Source of the DNA: Tenacibaculum finnmarkense
GTDB taxonomy: Bacteria > Bacteroidota > Bacteroidia > Flavobacteriales > Flavobacteriaceae
Direction of reading: 5' to 3'
NCBI RefSeq assembly: GCF_900239185.1
Contig: NZ_OENA01000023.1
Location: forward strand, 62,001-126,000
Length of the DNA: 64,000 nt
Shown: positions 43,083 through 52,346 of the stretch, piece after piece
Numbering within the stretch: position 1 is the first letter of the stretch
How the letters are laid out: every line of letters starts with the position of its first letter
Program-made: the position numbers and the translations under genes
Notes under the pieces: generated by a model
What the model was told of the DNA's origin: nothing
What the model saw: only the letters and a program-made list of their open reading frames with translations
Database searches by the model: none

Positions 43083-43849
43083 TAAACCCAATTTTTCTTA
43101 ATGTATTTGGCAATTGACTTTGGTAAACTATTTACTACTAATGCTTTTTTAGGATTGTTTTTATGATAGATTATCCATACTTTTTTAGTTCTAATTTTTT
43201 TTATAGTACCTAAACAAGTGGTTGCATATTCTATTTCTTTATCTTCAGAAAAATAAGCGAATTTAATTCGATAACCGCTTTCACCTTCTACATTATTAGA
43301 AAAATAGAGTTCTTTACCTAAATATCTTCCTTCAGTAATAATACCATTACTTAGAATTGTAATTTCTTTTACGGTATTTCGAATATATAATCTAAAAATA
43401 AATAGGGTAATCAATGGAAATACCAAATAATAAAAAAATGGATTTCCATTAGGTATATAATCAAAATTTTTAATAACACTATATGTAGGTTTTTCAATAT
43501 TATAAATAATATTTACCGCATCACCTATTTTTAAATTAGCCCTAGAATTATAAGATACCCACCTATGATATTCTTTATCAATCGTATATTCAAATTCATA
43601 GGCTTTTACCATTGCTTGAAATTGGTCGTCTTCTATATCTGTAAAATATACTTCTGTAATAGTTGCTTTTGTTTGGTTTGTATTAATATTCAAATAAAAA
43701 CACTCTCTAAAATCAATATTTTTCATATTAGATTTAAGCGATAAAAAACTAAAATAAAGAAGAATAAGTATAAAAATAGTAGAAAACCCTCTGTAAAGCA
43801 ATCGGATTTTTAAATTTATAGGAAGTGATTTTGTTATTTTTTTATGCAT
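43082..43849 (-). CDS. DUF3592 family membrane protein
   Basis: A 255-residue protein with membrane segments near residues 20-38 and 136-158 enclosing a beta-rich domain (TKATITEVYFTDIEDDQFQAM ... GDAVNIIYN), and a second similar domain after it (GIITEGRYLGKELYF ... TKKVWIIYHKNNPKKALVV). This is the DUF3592 pattern. Function is unknown. It overlaps speD by 8 bases and the channel gene by one base. Confidence 0.75.
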   Translation of the reverse strand: MHKKITKSLPINLKIRLLYRGFSTIFILILLYFSFLSLKSNMKNIDFRECFYLNINTNQTKATITEVYFTDIEDDQFQAMVKAYEFEYTIDKEYHRWVSYNSRANLKIGDAVNIIYNIEKPTYSVIKNFDYIPNGNPFFYYLVFPLITLFIFRLYIRNTVKEITILSNGIITEGRYLGKELYFSNNVEGESGYRIKFAYFSEDKEIEYATTCLGTIKKIRTKKVWIIYHKNNPKKALVVNSLPKSIAKYIKKNWV

Positions 43850-44147
43850 TTATCTGATTCATTTTATTGATAAATAAATCTAATTTTTCTTTACTACAAC
43901 TACTTAATTCAATATAACTTTTACCGCTTTCAGGAAACGTATGTATTGCTAAATGACTTTCACCTAACAACCAAAAACAAGTATATCCTTGCTCAGGAAA
44001 ATGATGTTCATTAAAAAGAATAATGGTAAAACCAGCCTCTTTTAATAAATACTCATACCTTATTTTTAGTACTTTTGGCACAGTACAACTATCCCAAATT
44101 TTATGACTGTATATATTTGCTTCTATATGTTTGTAAGATGTATTCAT
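43842..44147 (-). CDS. speD: S-adenosylmethionine decarboxylase-like protein
   Basis: The ATG at 44147 (MNTSYKHIEANIYSHKI) is chosen. The 101-residue protein has the prokaryotic SAM decarboxylase processing motif: Glu63-Ser64-His65 (GESHLAIHTFPE), where self-cleavage makes the pyruvoyl group, with His69 and Cys84 in the expected places. The chain is shorter than the ~120-130 of classical SpeD. It would supply decarboxylated SAM to the SpeE-like enzyme encoded just upstream, 2 bases away. Confidence 0.85.
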   Translation of the reverse strand: MNTSYKHIEANIYSHKIWDSCTVPKVLKIRYEYLLKEAGFTIILFNEHHFPEQGYTCFWLLGESHLAIHTFPESGKSYIELSSCSKEKLDLFINKMNQINA

Positions 44148-44149
44148 AG

Positions 44150-45706
44150 TTAATATAAATCCCAATTACCGTTTAAATAATAGTTGTAAAGAACGGGATT
44201 GTGTACTTTATTAACTTCAATACTATCTTTAGAATTAAAAAATTCCTTTCCAAAAGATGTTATCAATTGCATTGCTTCGTTATTTATCCAATTGGTTTTA
44301 ACATTTTTGAATTCAATTTTTTGCAATTTATCTTTTAATTGATTCGAACTAATATTCTTGTTTTTTGTTCCAAGTATCCAACCCCATTCCCCCATCGATA
44401 ACACTTGATTATGAAGTTTTACCGTATTAAAACCAGCAGATGTTATTGTTTTATCAATACAATTATAAGCATTTGTTGCAAAATATGGACTTCCTGCTTG
44501 CGTAATAATAAATCCATTCGGTCTTAATTTTCGATTACAAAGTGAATAAAATTCATGTGAATATAATCTTCCTAATTCAATATTTCTAGGGTCAGGTAAA
44601 TCAATAATGATAACATCATAAAAATCAGCTTTATTTTGTTCTAAATGAATATAAGCATCTTTGTTAAAAATACTCAATTTATCATTTTTCATACTTTTTT
44701 TGTTGATTTTCTGCAATACAGGATGATTTAATCCTAAATCCGTCATTTTTGGATCTAAATCAACCATATCTATTTTTTCAACAGTCGGATATTTTAATAT
44801 TTCACGAACAGCACAACCATCACCACCTCCAAGAATTAAAATTCGTTGCGGATTTGGATGTAATTGCATAATCGGATGCACCAACGGTTCATGATACATT
44901 TTTTCATCAATAGAACAAAATTGCAAATTTCCGTTTAAATATAACCAATGTTCATTTTTCCATTCGGTTACTACAATTTTCTGATATTCTGTTTGTTCAG
45001 CATAAATAACTTTGTCTTTATATTTCTTTTGTTCGCCCCATTGAATAATCGGTTTTGTAAAAGAAATACCCGTTATTAAAAGCCCAAAAACAACTACTAA
45101 AACCGCTTTTAATCGAAAAATATGGCGTTTATTTATCTTTTCTTTAAATCGATAAAAAACAATTAACGCCACTAAAAAATTAATAATTCCTAATACAAAA
45201 GGCGTGTAGGCTAAACCTAATATCGGCAAACCGATAAAGGCAAAAAACACCCCTCCGATAAGACTTCCGTAGTAATCTTTTTCTAAAATAGAAGAAATAT
45301 TACTTTTTAAATCTTCGTATTCTTTATTTATCCGAACAACTAACGGAATTTCTAATCCGATAAGTAAACCGATGAGCATACTTAAAGAATAAATTACAAA
45401 TCCGTAATAATCACTTACCGAAGCCAAGGTATAAACCAACACCGACGAAAATGCAACAATTAAAGAAAGTGATATTTCTAAGATTAAAAAATTTTGAATT
45501 AAGTTTTTTTTAATTAATTTACTCAATCGACTACCTAAACCCATGCAAAAAAGCATCAGCGAAACAATCATCGTCCACTGAAAAATGGAATTTCCAATAA
45601 AATAAGTTGCTAAGGTCGATAAAGTGTATTCGGCTACTATTCCTGCAAATCCTGTGGCAAAAATAGCAGCTTTTAATACAAAAGAATTCTGTTTTAAATA
45701 CTCCAT
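44150..45706 (-). CDS. speE: Membrane-anchored spermidine synthase-like protein
   Basis: A 518-residue protein. The N-terminal ~215 residues hold about seven membrane spans (SLLMLFCMGLGSRLSKLI, LLIGLEIPLVVR). The C-terminal part is an aminopropyltransferase domain with ILILGGGDGCAVREILKYP (SAM/dcSAM binding), MVDLDPKM, and DVIIIDLPDPRN. It would transfer an aminopropyl group to putrescine or another amine. The gene overlaps the DUF350 gene by 13 bases and is followed 2 bases later by speD. Confidence 0.88.
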   Translation of the reverse strand: MEYLKQNSFVLKAAIFATGFAGIVAEYTLSTLATYFIGNSIFQWTMIVSLMLFCMGLGSRLSKLIKKNLIQNFLILEISLSLIVAFSSVLVYTLASVSDYYGFVIYSLSMLIGLLIGLEIPLVVRINKEYEDLKSNISSILEKDYYGSLIGGVFFAFIGLPILGLAYTPFVLGIINFLVALIVFYRFKEKINKRHIFRLKAVLVVVFGLLITGISFTKPIIQWGEQKKYKDKVIYAEQTEYQKIVVTEWKNEHWLYLNGNLQFCSIDEKMYHEPLVHPIMQLHPNPQRILILGGGDGCAVREILKYPTVEKIDMVDLDPKMTDLGLNHPVLQKINKKSMKNDKLSIFNKDAYIHLEQNKADFYDVIIIDLPDPRNIELGRLYSHEFYSLCNRKLRPNGFIITQAGSPYFATNAYNCIDKTITSAGFNTVKLHNQVLSMGEWGWILGTKNKNISSNQLKDKLQKIEFKNVKTNWINNEAMQLITSFGKEFFNSKDSIEVNKVHNPVLYNYYLNGNWDLY

Positions 45707-46575
45707 GTAATTAATATAGCAGCCCCGATGTAAGCAAAAGCTTCCATTAAACCTGCACCAATATTTGGTTTTTCTTGATTGATAATTTCATCGGTAAGTT
45801 TTCTTCCTGTTAATAAAATTTTATCAGCAAAAAGACGCATTATTGGCAATAATAAACAGCCTAATAAAGTTTGTAAACTAATATCGATAAGCGTTGTTGT
45901 CCAGTCTAAAAATGGATCTAAAATGGCATTCATGGTAATAATTCCGATAGCAAGTATCGCTCCCGAAAAACTAACTCCAGCGGCAACATTGTCTTTTTCT
46001 ATTTGATTATGAATATCATATTCCATCCAAGCAATAAACACTTTAGATGCTAAAATAAGCACGATATTCCCAAGAACCCAATAGATTATAAACGTTGAAA
46101 TTCCTGCAATTAATGTTTCCGATTCCCCAATTAAAGCACCGTATAAAACAAGCCCATTTGCAATATAAATAGATGCTTCAATAACACCTGCACCTTCATT
46201 TTGATCGGTAATAATTTCTTTTTTTAAATCGAACTTATTTAAAATCACTTTATTACTAATCCAAGCGGATAAAAGCAATAATAAAATGGCAATAATTCCA
46301 TAGCTAAAAATTTGTAAAATATCGGTTATAAAACCAGCAGTTTCGCCAATAATAGCACCACCAATAACAATAATTAAAGCTGCAAAATAACCTACATAAG
46401 AAATAATAAATGCAAAATTATCTTTTTCAACTAATTCATCTTGAATATTAATCTTCGGATGTAGCATTTTATACGCTATTTTTCCAAGGATAAAAATGAT
46501 AAATCCACTTATAATATATCCTAATGAATGAACTATTTCTATAATATTTATGTATTCGTTAATATATTGATTCAT
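45694..46575 (-). CDS. DUF350 family membrane protein
   Basis: A 293-residue protein (a second possible start is 46587). It is made of two DUF350 units, each with four membrane spans; repeated motifs are GGAIIGETAGFITDILQIFSYG and IYIANGLVLYGALIGESETL, then NQEKPNIGAGLMEAFAYIGAAILI at the end. DUF350 proteins include E. coli YjfL and often lie near PspA-family genes. Its role in membrane stress is inferred from neighbours. Confidence 0.85.
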   Translation of the reverse strand: MNQYINEYINIIEIVHSLGYIISGFIIFILGKIAYKMLHPKINIQDELVEKDNFAFIISYVGYFAALIIVIGGAIIGETAGFITDILQIFSYGIIAILLLLLSAWISNKVILNKFDLKKEIITDQNEGAGVIEASIYIANGLVLYGALIGESETLIAGISTFIIYWVLGNIVLILASKVFIAWMEYDIHNQIEKDNVAAGVSFSGAILAIGIITMNAILDPFLDWTTTLIDISLQTLLGCLLLPIMRLFADKILLTGRKLTDEIINQEKPNIGAGLMEAFAYIGAAILITWSI

Positions 46576-46596
46576 GTTTACGAGCATTTTATACCA

Positions 46597-47403
46597 TTAT
46601 TTACCATAACCACCACTTCTAGAACGAGAAGAACTTGAACTGCGATATCGGTTACTATTTCTTGTTGTTCGGCTATTTTTCGTAGAATTTGAGTAACTTT
46701 TACTAGAGCTATATCCTTTCGACCTTAAAGAAGTCGCACTTCTCTTTACGTTAGTTCTTACTTTATCTTTAAAACTTTGAGGTTTCGAATTCCAAGTACT
46801 ACTCGTATTTCTAGTTGATGATGTTCCGTAGGTATTATTTCTTCCGTAATAACTACCTCTTCCCTGATTATTGGTTCTGTAATAGTCATAATCACTTCTT
46901 CCATATCGCCTACTCGAGCCGCCTAAAAGACTACTCATAAAATGATACTGCCCATAAAATGCCCAAAAAGAAGAACCATTACTTTGTCGTTCCCAGCTTC
47001 CGTACTTTTGATTTCCTACGTAATTATTGTAACCCGCAGGCGTTGATTTTTTATCTAGAACACCATTTTTCTTTGATAAAACGGTCATTCCTAAATCTTT
47101 TTGATGCTCTTCAAAAGTGATTGCAGAAACTTTTTTCCAATCGGTACGTTTTATATCAAAATCATCTTCAGTCGGTTTCGTTGTTTTATTATTTTTTTCA
47201 AGGATAATTTTATATTTATGAAAATAGGCATCGCTATCTTCTTTATAATCCATATCAGTTAGAATAACACTGTAATTTTGTGTATCAATATACGTGGTAA
47301 TAATTTCATCTAAAGGAGATTTTAGATACTTTTTTCGTTCTGACCCACAAGAAACCACAAGCAAAAGTAAGCTTGAAATTAGTAATGTTTGAAATATTTT
47401 CAT
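46597..47403 (-). CDS. Hypothetical lipoprotein with Ser/Arg/Tyr-rich tail
   Basis: The ATG at 47403 (MKIFQTLLISSLLLLVVSC) is chosen because it gives a lipoprotein signal; upstream in-frame codons overlap the DUF4178 gene. The 268-residue protein has a folded part (about 25-140) and a low-complexity tail with many Ser, Arg, Tyr, Asn and Gly residues ending SSSSRSRSGGYGK. I recognise no family. It lies between DUF4178 and DUF350 genes on the same strand. Confidence 0.7.
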   Translation of the reverse strand: MKIFQTLLISSLLLLVVSCGSERKKYLKSPLDEIITTYIDTQNYSVILTDMDYKEDSDAYFHKYKIILEKNNKTTKPTEDDFDIKRTDWKKVSAITFEEHQKDLGMTVLSKKNGVLDKKSTPAGYNNYVGNQKYGSWERQSNGSSFWAFYGQYHFMSSLLGGSSRRYGRSDYDYYRTNNQGRGSYYGRNNTYGTSSTRNTSSTWNSKPQSFKDKVRTNVKRSATSLRSKGYSSSKSYSNSTKNSRTTRNSNRYRSSSSSRSRSGGYGK

Positions 47404-47440
47404 TGTAATTAATTTGAAACCAAATTTAGTATTTTTAGTA

Positions 47441-47992
47441 TTAATAGCTATCTGCAACAGGCAATATATTTGAAACAGCAAGCTCATTGATAATAATCCC
47501 TTTGCTTACTTCAAATTCTTGTTCGCCATATTGTTCTATGCACAGTGTTTTTTCTTCGGATTCATCTAAATAATCGTAAGAAATTAATTCTTCCCAATTA
47601 GAAGCGTCAAGTTCTTTGCAAAATCCTGGTGATTTTTCATCTAAAAAATAACGAGTTCCTTCAAAATTAATTTTTTTAGGTGGTTTTTGATTTTCATCCA
47701 TATAATCACAAACTGTTTCACCTAACTTTCTTAGTTTTATTTTTTCTGATAAAGTAACTACTAAACCGCCATCATCTTCAAGGTTTAAAAATTTTTCAGT
47801 AGTTCCATTTTTGATCACAAATTCACGTGTAAAATAATCATCACCCCAATCGTATTCAAATAATGCTGTAACCGTCCAGGTTTCGGTAGCGTATTCAAAA
47901 ATATATCCTTTTCCTAAATCGTTAATTTTAATATTGGTTGGATCAAAATGTCTTTCCGTTTCTTTTTTCTTAAAAAAATCAAGTATTCCCAT
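47441..47992 (-). CDS. DUF4178 domain protein
   Basis: A 183-residue soluble protein starting MGILDFFKKKETERHFDP. The pattern FEYATETWTVTALFEYDWGDDYFTREFVIKNG and FLNLEDDGGLVVTLSEKIKL matches DUF4178. Such proteins are often encoded near PspA and DUF350 genes. The PspA gene lies upstream but has its own terminator. Function unknown. Confidence 0.75.
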   Translation of the reverse strand: MGILDFFKKKETERHFDPTNIKINDLGKGYIFEYATETWTVTALFEYDWGDDYFTREFVIKNGTTEKFLNLEDDGGLVVTLSEKIKLRKLGETVCDYMDENQKPPKKINFEGTRYFLDEKSPGFCKELDASNWEELISYDYLDESEEKTLCIEQYGEQEFEVSKGIIINELAVSNILPVADSY

Positions 47993-48027
47993 GTATTTAT
48001 ATTGTTTTGTGTGTGTTTATTTAAAAC

Positions 48028-48060
48028 AAAAAAAGCCCTTCTTTTATATAAAGAAGAGCC
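48028..48060 (-). terminator. Terminator after the PspA-like gene
   Basis: On the minus strand GGCTCTTCTTT-ATAT-AAAAGAAGGGC followed by seven T's; the stem has one G-U pair. Confidence 0.75.
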
Positions 48061-48082
48061 TAAATTATTAAATATAATAATT

Positions 48083-48781
48083 TTATAAGCCCATTTGTTT
48101 TTTTAATTCCTCTAAATTATTTGCTGCACTTGTTTTTTTAGTACCCAATGCTTTGTCTAATTCATCATCAATACTTTTTGATTCGTTAGCAATATCACCA
48201 TAAGCTTCGGCTAAAGCTTCTTCTTCGGATACTTTTTCTTTCATTTTTTCTAGCATATTAACCGTACTAGAACTATCGATTGCAGCCATTTGTTTATTTA
48301 AATTTTTGGTTGCATTCGAAACTTTTACACGAGCTTTAAGAGTTTTTAATTCGTTTTCCCATTTGCTGATGTTATTTTTTAAACTGTTCACATTCGTTTC
48401 TAATTGCGATACTGATTTTGAAAAATTAGTCACCTCAACCTCACAGCGGTTCACATGTTCGGTATTTTCTTCTTTTTTAACCAATGCTTCGGTTGCTAAA
48501 CGGTCGGCATTTTCGGCAGTAAGCTCTCCTTTTCCTGCTTTCTGTAAAATTAACATCGCTTTATTTTGATAATCCTTCGCTTTTATTTCAAACTGTGTTT
48601 TATCATTTTTAGAACGAATTAACATCGCTTTTACCTGCGCAAGCCCTTCTAATGCTTGTGTTAAATCATTTTTCATGTCTTTAATACCCTGCTCTGTCAT
48701 TTTGATAGGGTTTTCCATTTTATCAATTGCTGAATTTGCTTCTGCTTTCCCTACGTTAAATAATCTTCTAAATATGTTCAT
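48083..48781 (-). CDS. pspA: PspA/IM30 family protein
   Basis: A 232-residue protein that begins with the amphipathic helix MNIFRRLFNVGKAEANSAI and continues as a long coiled coil (about 25-200), as in PspA/Vipp1 proteins that form membrane-bound ESCRT-III-like polymers. The tail is KKTSAANNLEELKKQMGL. It probably protects the inner membrane under stress. It is preceded by the YbjN-like gene and followed by a terminator. Confidence 0.9.
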   Translation of the reverse strand: MNIFRRLFNVGKAEANSAIDKMENPIKMTEQGIKDMKNDLTQALEGLAQVKAMLIRSKNDKTQFEIKAKDYQNKAMLILQKAGKGELTAENADRLATEALVKKEENTEHVNRCEVEVTNFSKSVSQLETNVNSLKNNISKWENELKTLKARVKVSNATKNLNKQMAAIDSSSTVNMLEKMKEKVSEEEALAEAYGDIANESKSIDDELDKALGTKKTSAANNLEELKKQMGL

Positions 48782-48820
48782 TATATGTTTTTTTTAGTGT
48801 CTGTTAATTTGTATTTTTAA

Positions 48821-49216
48821 TTATGCTTTCGAAAATTGAATAATATTTTCTGAATACTCACTTAATAATAAACTCAACGAATTTATAGAACCTTCCAATT
48901 CGTTTAAGTCAAGATTTTCAATTTGTAAAGTATCTCTAAAAATTACTTTCGTACCTGTTTCATCTAACACAAAAGCACCGTGAACGATGTCTCTATTTTT
49001 TTGTAATAATTGTTGAAAAATAGTTTCATCAGGATTTGTAATTTTAAAAATATATTGTTCAATAATTAAAATCGGGCTGGCAATTCCTATTATTAAATTA
49101 TTAATTCCTTCATTTTCATTCTGAATCATTAAAATTCCTTCCGACGGATCTTCATGAGTAATGTTGTAATTTAACTCAAGTAAGTAATTTTTAATCCTAT
49201 TAAATTGTTTTTTCAT
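48821..49216 (-). CDS. YbjN-like protein
   Basis: A 131-residue soluble protein: MKKQFNRIKNYLLELNYNIT, then IMIQNENEGINNLIIGI-type strands, QLLQKNRDIVHGAFVLDE and VIFRDTLQIENLDLNELEGS. The order of strands and helices resembles YbjN/type III chaperone folds. The role is unknown; it starts the PspA transcription unit, 39 bases upstream of pspA. Confidence 0.6.
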   Translation of the reverse strand: MKKQFNRIKNYLLELNYNITHEDPSEGILMIQNENEGINNLIIGIASPILIIEQYIFKITNPDETIFQQLLQKNRDIVHGAFVLDETGTKVIFRDTLQIENLDLNELEGSINSLSLLLSEYSENIIQFSKA

Positions 49217-49353
49217 CGATATACTTCTTTTTCAAAATTGCTAATCATTTTAGAACTATTGCTATATTCTGTAATATTACTCGCTAATTTGAGTATTTTT
49301 GACAGGTCAAATATAACTATATTTAAACAAACTGCAAATAAAATTAGCAAACT

Positions 49354-50097
49354 ATGTCATTTTTTGGTAAAAATATTAAAAAGATAAGAAGTGTAAAAAA
49401 ACTTAGCCAACAAGCTTTTGCAGATATATTCAACTTAAAAAGAGGTACTTTAGGGGCTTATGAAGAAGAACGAAGCGAACCTAAAATTGATACTATTATA
49501 AAAATTGCTAATTATTTTAGCATTTCTATTGATGACATCCTAACAAAAAACATTACTGTTAATCAATTATTGCGGTTTAATGAAGGCATTACTACAGATA
49601 TCAATCAAATTGTAAAAGCTAGTTTTACTGATATTCCGTTTGTAAACTCCTTAAACAGCCATCAATTTATGACTGATTTTAAAACTACAGAAAACTATGA
49701 CTCTTTACCTGTACTTAGCATGCCAATAACAGCGACTGCGGCATTATTAGCATTTACAGTACCTAATTTATATATGGTATCTAATGAAGAAGGTTTATTT
49801 CCTGGTGATGTTGTAGTTGGCGAAAGTGCTATTTCTGATGATTTAACTAAAGGAGATGTCGTAATTGTATTGGCAAACGATGCCTTATCAATCAGACGCT
49901 ATAATACAACCGATACAGGGTACCATTTATCAGCCGATCATATACATATTGCGCCCATCATAATTCCTTATGGAATTACTATTCATTTCTGGAAAGTTTC
50001 TTATGTGTTTTTAAAGCGATACCCAAAATTCACCTCAAAATTAGACATTCGATTAGATAAATTAGATACAGTGCTAAAGCAATTAAATAAGTTATAA
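49354..50097 (+). CDS. XRE-family regulator with S24-like C-terminal domain
   Basis: A 247-residue protein. The N-terminal HTH covers residues 4-60 (GKNIKKIRSVKKLSQQAFADIFNLKRGTLGAYEEERSEPKID); the C-terminal half resembles a LexA/CI-type S24 domain (YMVSNEEGLFPGDVVVGESAISDDLTKGDVVIVL). The Ser of SNEEGLFPGD-type motifs is present, but a catalytic Lys is not obvious, so self-cleavage is uncertain. It is convergent with a second small HTH gene. Confidence 0.8.
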   Translation: MSFFGKNIKKIRSVKKLSQQAFADIFNLKRGTLGAYEEERSEPKIDTIIKIANYFSISIDDILTKNITVNQLLRFNEGITTDINQIVKASFTDIPFVNSLNSHQFMTDFKTTENYDSLPVLSMPITATAALLAFTVPNLYMVSNEEGLFPGDVVVGESAISDDLTKGDVVIVLANDALSIRRYNTTDTGYHLSADHIHIAPIIIPYGITIHFWKVSYVFLKRYPKFTSKLDIRLDKLDTVLKQLNKL

Positions 50098-50100
50098 AAA

Positions 50101-50520
50101 TTACTGTTTATCTTTTAATTCCTTGAATAAACATTCATAATCGGTAATTTTATCATATAATTTTTGACACTCTTTTTGTTGTTCAAAATTAGAAAATAAC
50201 CCCGCTATCGCATTTATTTTAGGCTCTTTTCTAAAATCATCTATATTTACTAAAATATAATCGAGTATCTTTTCATTCTTAATTTCTTCTAAACTTAAAG
50301 GCTCATCAGTTAAAAGCATATTGCCTTTACCTGTAATTAGCCAATTAAAGTTTAAATCAGGGAAATTATCGGAAATTAATCCGAGCCATTTTGAATTAAT
50401 CTCTGTTCCTTTCTTTAAAGCATTCCGTAAAGTACCATCACTAGCACCAATAACACGCTCTAACTTACTAACAGCCACACCTTTATGTCTTATAAATATT
50501 TTAATCCTACTTGCTACCAT
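50101..50520 (-). CDS. Small HTH regulator
   Basis: A 139-residue protein with an N-terminal HTH (RIKIFIRHKGVAVSKLERVIGASDGTLRNALKKGTEINSKWLGLI) of the kind often seen in Bacteroidota phage repressors, then NFNWLITGKGNML and a helical tail. It converges with the XRE regulator. Palindromic CG(T/G)AAAATAATACG repeats directly upstream (50528-50572) suggest self-regulation. Confidence 0.75.
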   Translation of the reverse strand: MVASRIKIFIRHKGVAVSKLERVIGASDGTLRNALKKGTEINSKWLGLISDNFPDLNFNWLITGKGNMLLTDEPLSLEEIKNEKILDYILVNIDDFRKEPKINAIAGLFSNFEQQKECQKLYDKITDYECLFKELKDKQ

Positions 50521-50897
50521 AATTTTTCGTAAAATAATACGTAAATTATTTTCATAAACGGAAAATAATACGATATTTGCATCGTACTAAACAAAGGTAC
50601 AATTAATAAGTGTTACTATTTTTCATTTAACCTGTTGTAAACTATTTGACAACTATGAAATGGAATTTAATTGATATAAAACACTTATAGCGAAGTAAAT
50701 AATTGTTTTAAATAAAAAGTTATTTATTTGTTAAAAAAAGAACGTTCAATAAAAAATAATTAAAGGAGTTAGTTTACGTATTGTGGTTATTGTGAAGGGT
50801 GTCATAATAAATAAACTATATAAATCCTTTTTTTTAAACCAAGGCTTGTTTTATCAAGCCTTGGTTTCACCCCTTTATTTTTAGAAGCAGAAAACCT
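50521..50897. other. Intergenic region with regulator operators
   Basis: No credible gene. It holds operator-like repeats at 50528-50541 and 50559-50572 (CGTAAAATAATACG and CGGAAAATAATACG, 31 bp apart) and a 13-bp stem hairpin at 50836-50867. The stretch between (50590-50830) shows nothing I can name. Confidence 0.6.
50836..50867 (-). terminator. Hairpin after hemN
   Basis: AAACCAAGGCTTG-TTTTAT-CAAGCCTTGGTTT, a perfect 13-bp stem, 31 bases after the hemN stop. The T tract is on the wrong side for the minus strand, so efficiency is uncertain. Confidence 0.6.
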
Positions 50898-52259
50898 CTA
50901 AATTGTCATCGAAAACAATTTTGTTTCGGGCTTATTATTATGCAAACGCTTATCAAACGCCATACAAATATTTCGAACATAAGGTCTTGCTTTTTCAGGA
51001 ACTGTTAAAGTATTTCCATCGATAAAAACCAAACCATCAGCCACCATTTCTTCTAATTTTTCTAAAAGGATTTCGATACCTTTAACCTTTAAATCTTGAG
51101 CATCCCACGAAGTGGTAAAATGACACATAATATTTAAAATATGCTTTCGGATAATTAAATCTTCTTCGGATAAAATATGTCCTCTAAAAACAGGGATTTC
51201 TCCTTCATTCACTATTTTTTGATATTCTTTTACTGTTTTTACATTCTGTGCAAACCCATACCAAGAATCAGAAATTGACGACATTCCTAAACCAATCATT
51301 AACTGCGTTTTATTGGCAGTATAGCCCATAAAATTACGATGCAATGTTTTTTCATGAGTTGCTTTATATAAACTATCCGATTTTAACGCAAAATGATCCA
51401 TTCCTATTTCAACGTAACCCATTTCGGCAAATAACTCCTTCCCTATTTCGTACAATGCACGTTTTTCTTCATTCTTTGGTAAATCTTCCTCCTTAAAACC
51501 TCGTTGTCCAACACCTTTTACCCAAGGAACATGTGCGTAACTATAAAACGAAATTCTATCAGGCTGTAATTCTTTGGTTTTATTAATGGTATGAATTACA
51601 TTTTCTTTGGTTTGAAATGGCAATCCAAAAATCAAATCGTGACTGATAGATGTATAGCCGATTTCCCTAGCCCATCGAGTTGCTTTTTCAACATTTTCAA
51701 AAGGTTGTACTCTGTGTATTGCTTCTTGAACCTTTAAATTATAATCTTGCACGCCGTAACTTACTCGTGTGAAACCGACATCAAATAAAGTTTGTAATTG
51801 TTCTTTTGTGGTATTATTTGGATGTCCTTCAAAACTAAATTCGTGCTTCGGATGTTTTTTAGCATTGATAAATAAACCATCAATTAACTTTTTTAAATTT
51901 TCTTTTGAAAAAAAAGTAGGTGTTCCTCCGCCCAAATGAATTTCCTTGATAATTGGCGTTTCATCGACTAAATTCGTATATAAATTCCATTCTTTTAAAA
52001 CGGTATCAATATAATCTTCTTCTACTTCATGTCTTTTTGTAATATGTTTATGACAGGCACAAAAAGTACAAATACTTTCGCAAAAAGGTAAATGAATATA
52101 CACACTAATTCCTTCGGATGAATTACTTTCTATAAACGATTTTTTAAAAGTTTCAATCCATTTATCTTTAGAAAAAGTTTCATTTTTCCAATAAGGAACT
52201 GTCGGATAACTCGTATATCTTGGACCTGGAATATTGTATTTTTGTATCAGTGAATTCAT
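50898..52259 (-). CDS. hemN: Oxygen-independent coproporphyrinogen III oxidase
   Basis: A 453-residue radical SAM enzyme starting MNSLIQKYNIPGPRYTSYPT. The cluster motif is CESICTFCACHK (CxxxCxxCxC, about residues 60-69), and GGGTPTF and the HemN C-terminal domain follow. It converts coproporphyrinogen III to protoporphyrinogen IX without oxygen, supplying heme for the cbb3 oxidase at low oxygen. No TGA-N6-TCA site is seen before it. It stands alone. Confidence 0.95.
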   Translation of the reverse strand: MNSLIQKYNIPGPRYTSYPTVPYWKNETFSKDKWIETFKKSFIESNSSEGISVYIHLPFCESICTFCACHKHITKRHEVEEDYIDTVLKEWNLYTNLVDETPIIKEIHLGGGTPTFFSKENLKKLIDGLFINAKKHPKHEFSFEGHPNNTTKEQLQTLFDVGFTRVSYGVQDYNLKVQEAIHRVQPFENVEKATRWAREIGYTSISHDLIFGLPFQTKENVIHTINKTKELQPDRISFYSYAHVPWVKGVGQRGFKEEDLPKNEEKRALYEIGKELFAEMGYVEIGMDHFALKSDSLYKATHEKTLHRNFMGYTANKTQLMIGLGMSSISDSWYGFAQNVKTVKEYQKIVNEGEIPVFRGHILSEEDLIIRKHILNIMCHFTTSWDAQDLKVKGIEILLEKLEEMVADGLVFIDGNTLTVPEKARPYVRNICMAFDKRLHNNKPETKLFSMTI

Positions 52260-52346
52260 GTATATTTTTTTAGAATATCAAGTCAATTAGCCTAAAAACT
52301 TAGCGGAATAATAATAAATTGATACGCTTTAGCTAAACAACCTTTT

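Noticed and set aside
50590..50895. GTG-started ORF and possible small RNA before hemN
   Set aside because: The frame contains a 13-bp stem hairpin and has low-complexity content; the promoter-like GATATTTG is only a partial match. Not enough to call.
52260..52346. FNR-type site upstream of hemN
   Set aside because: The sequence before hemN (TTGACTTGATATTC) lacks a TGA-N6-TCA palindrome, and none stands at the 29.5-base position from a -7-like box.
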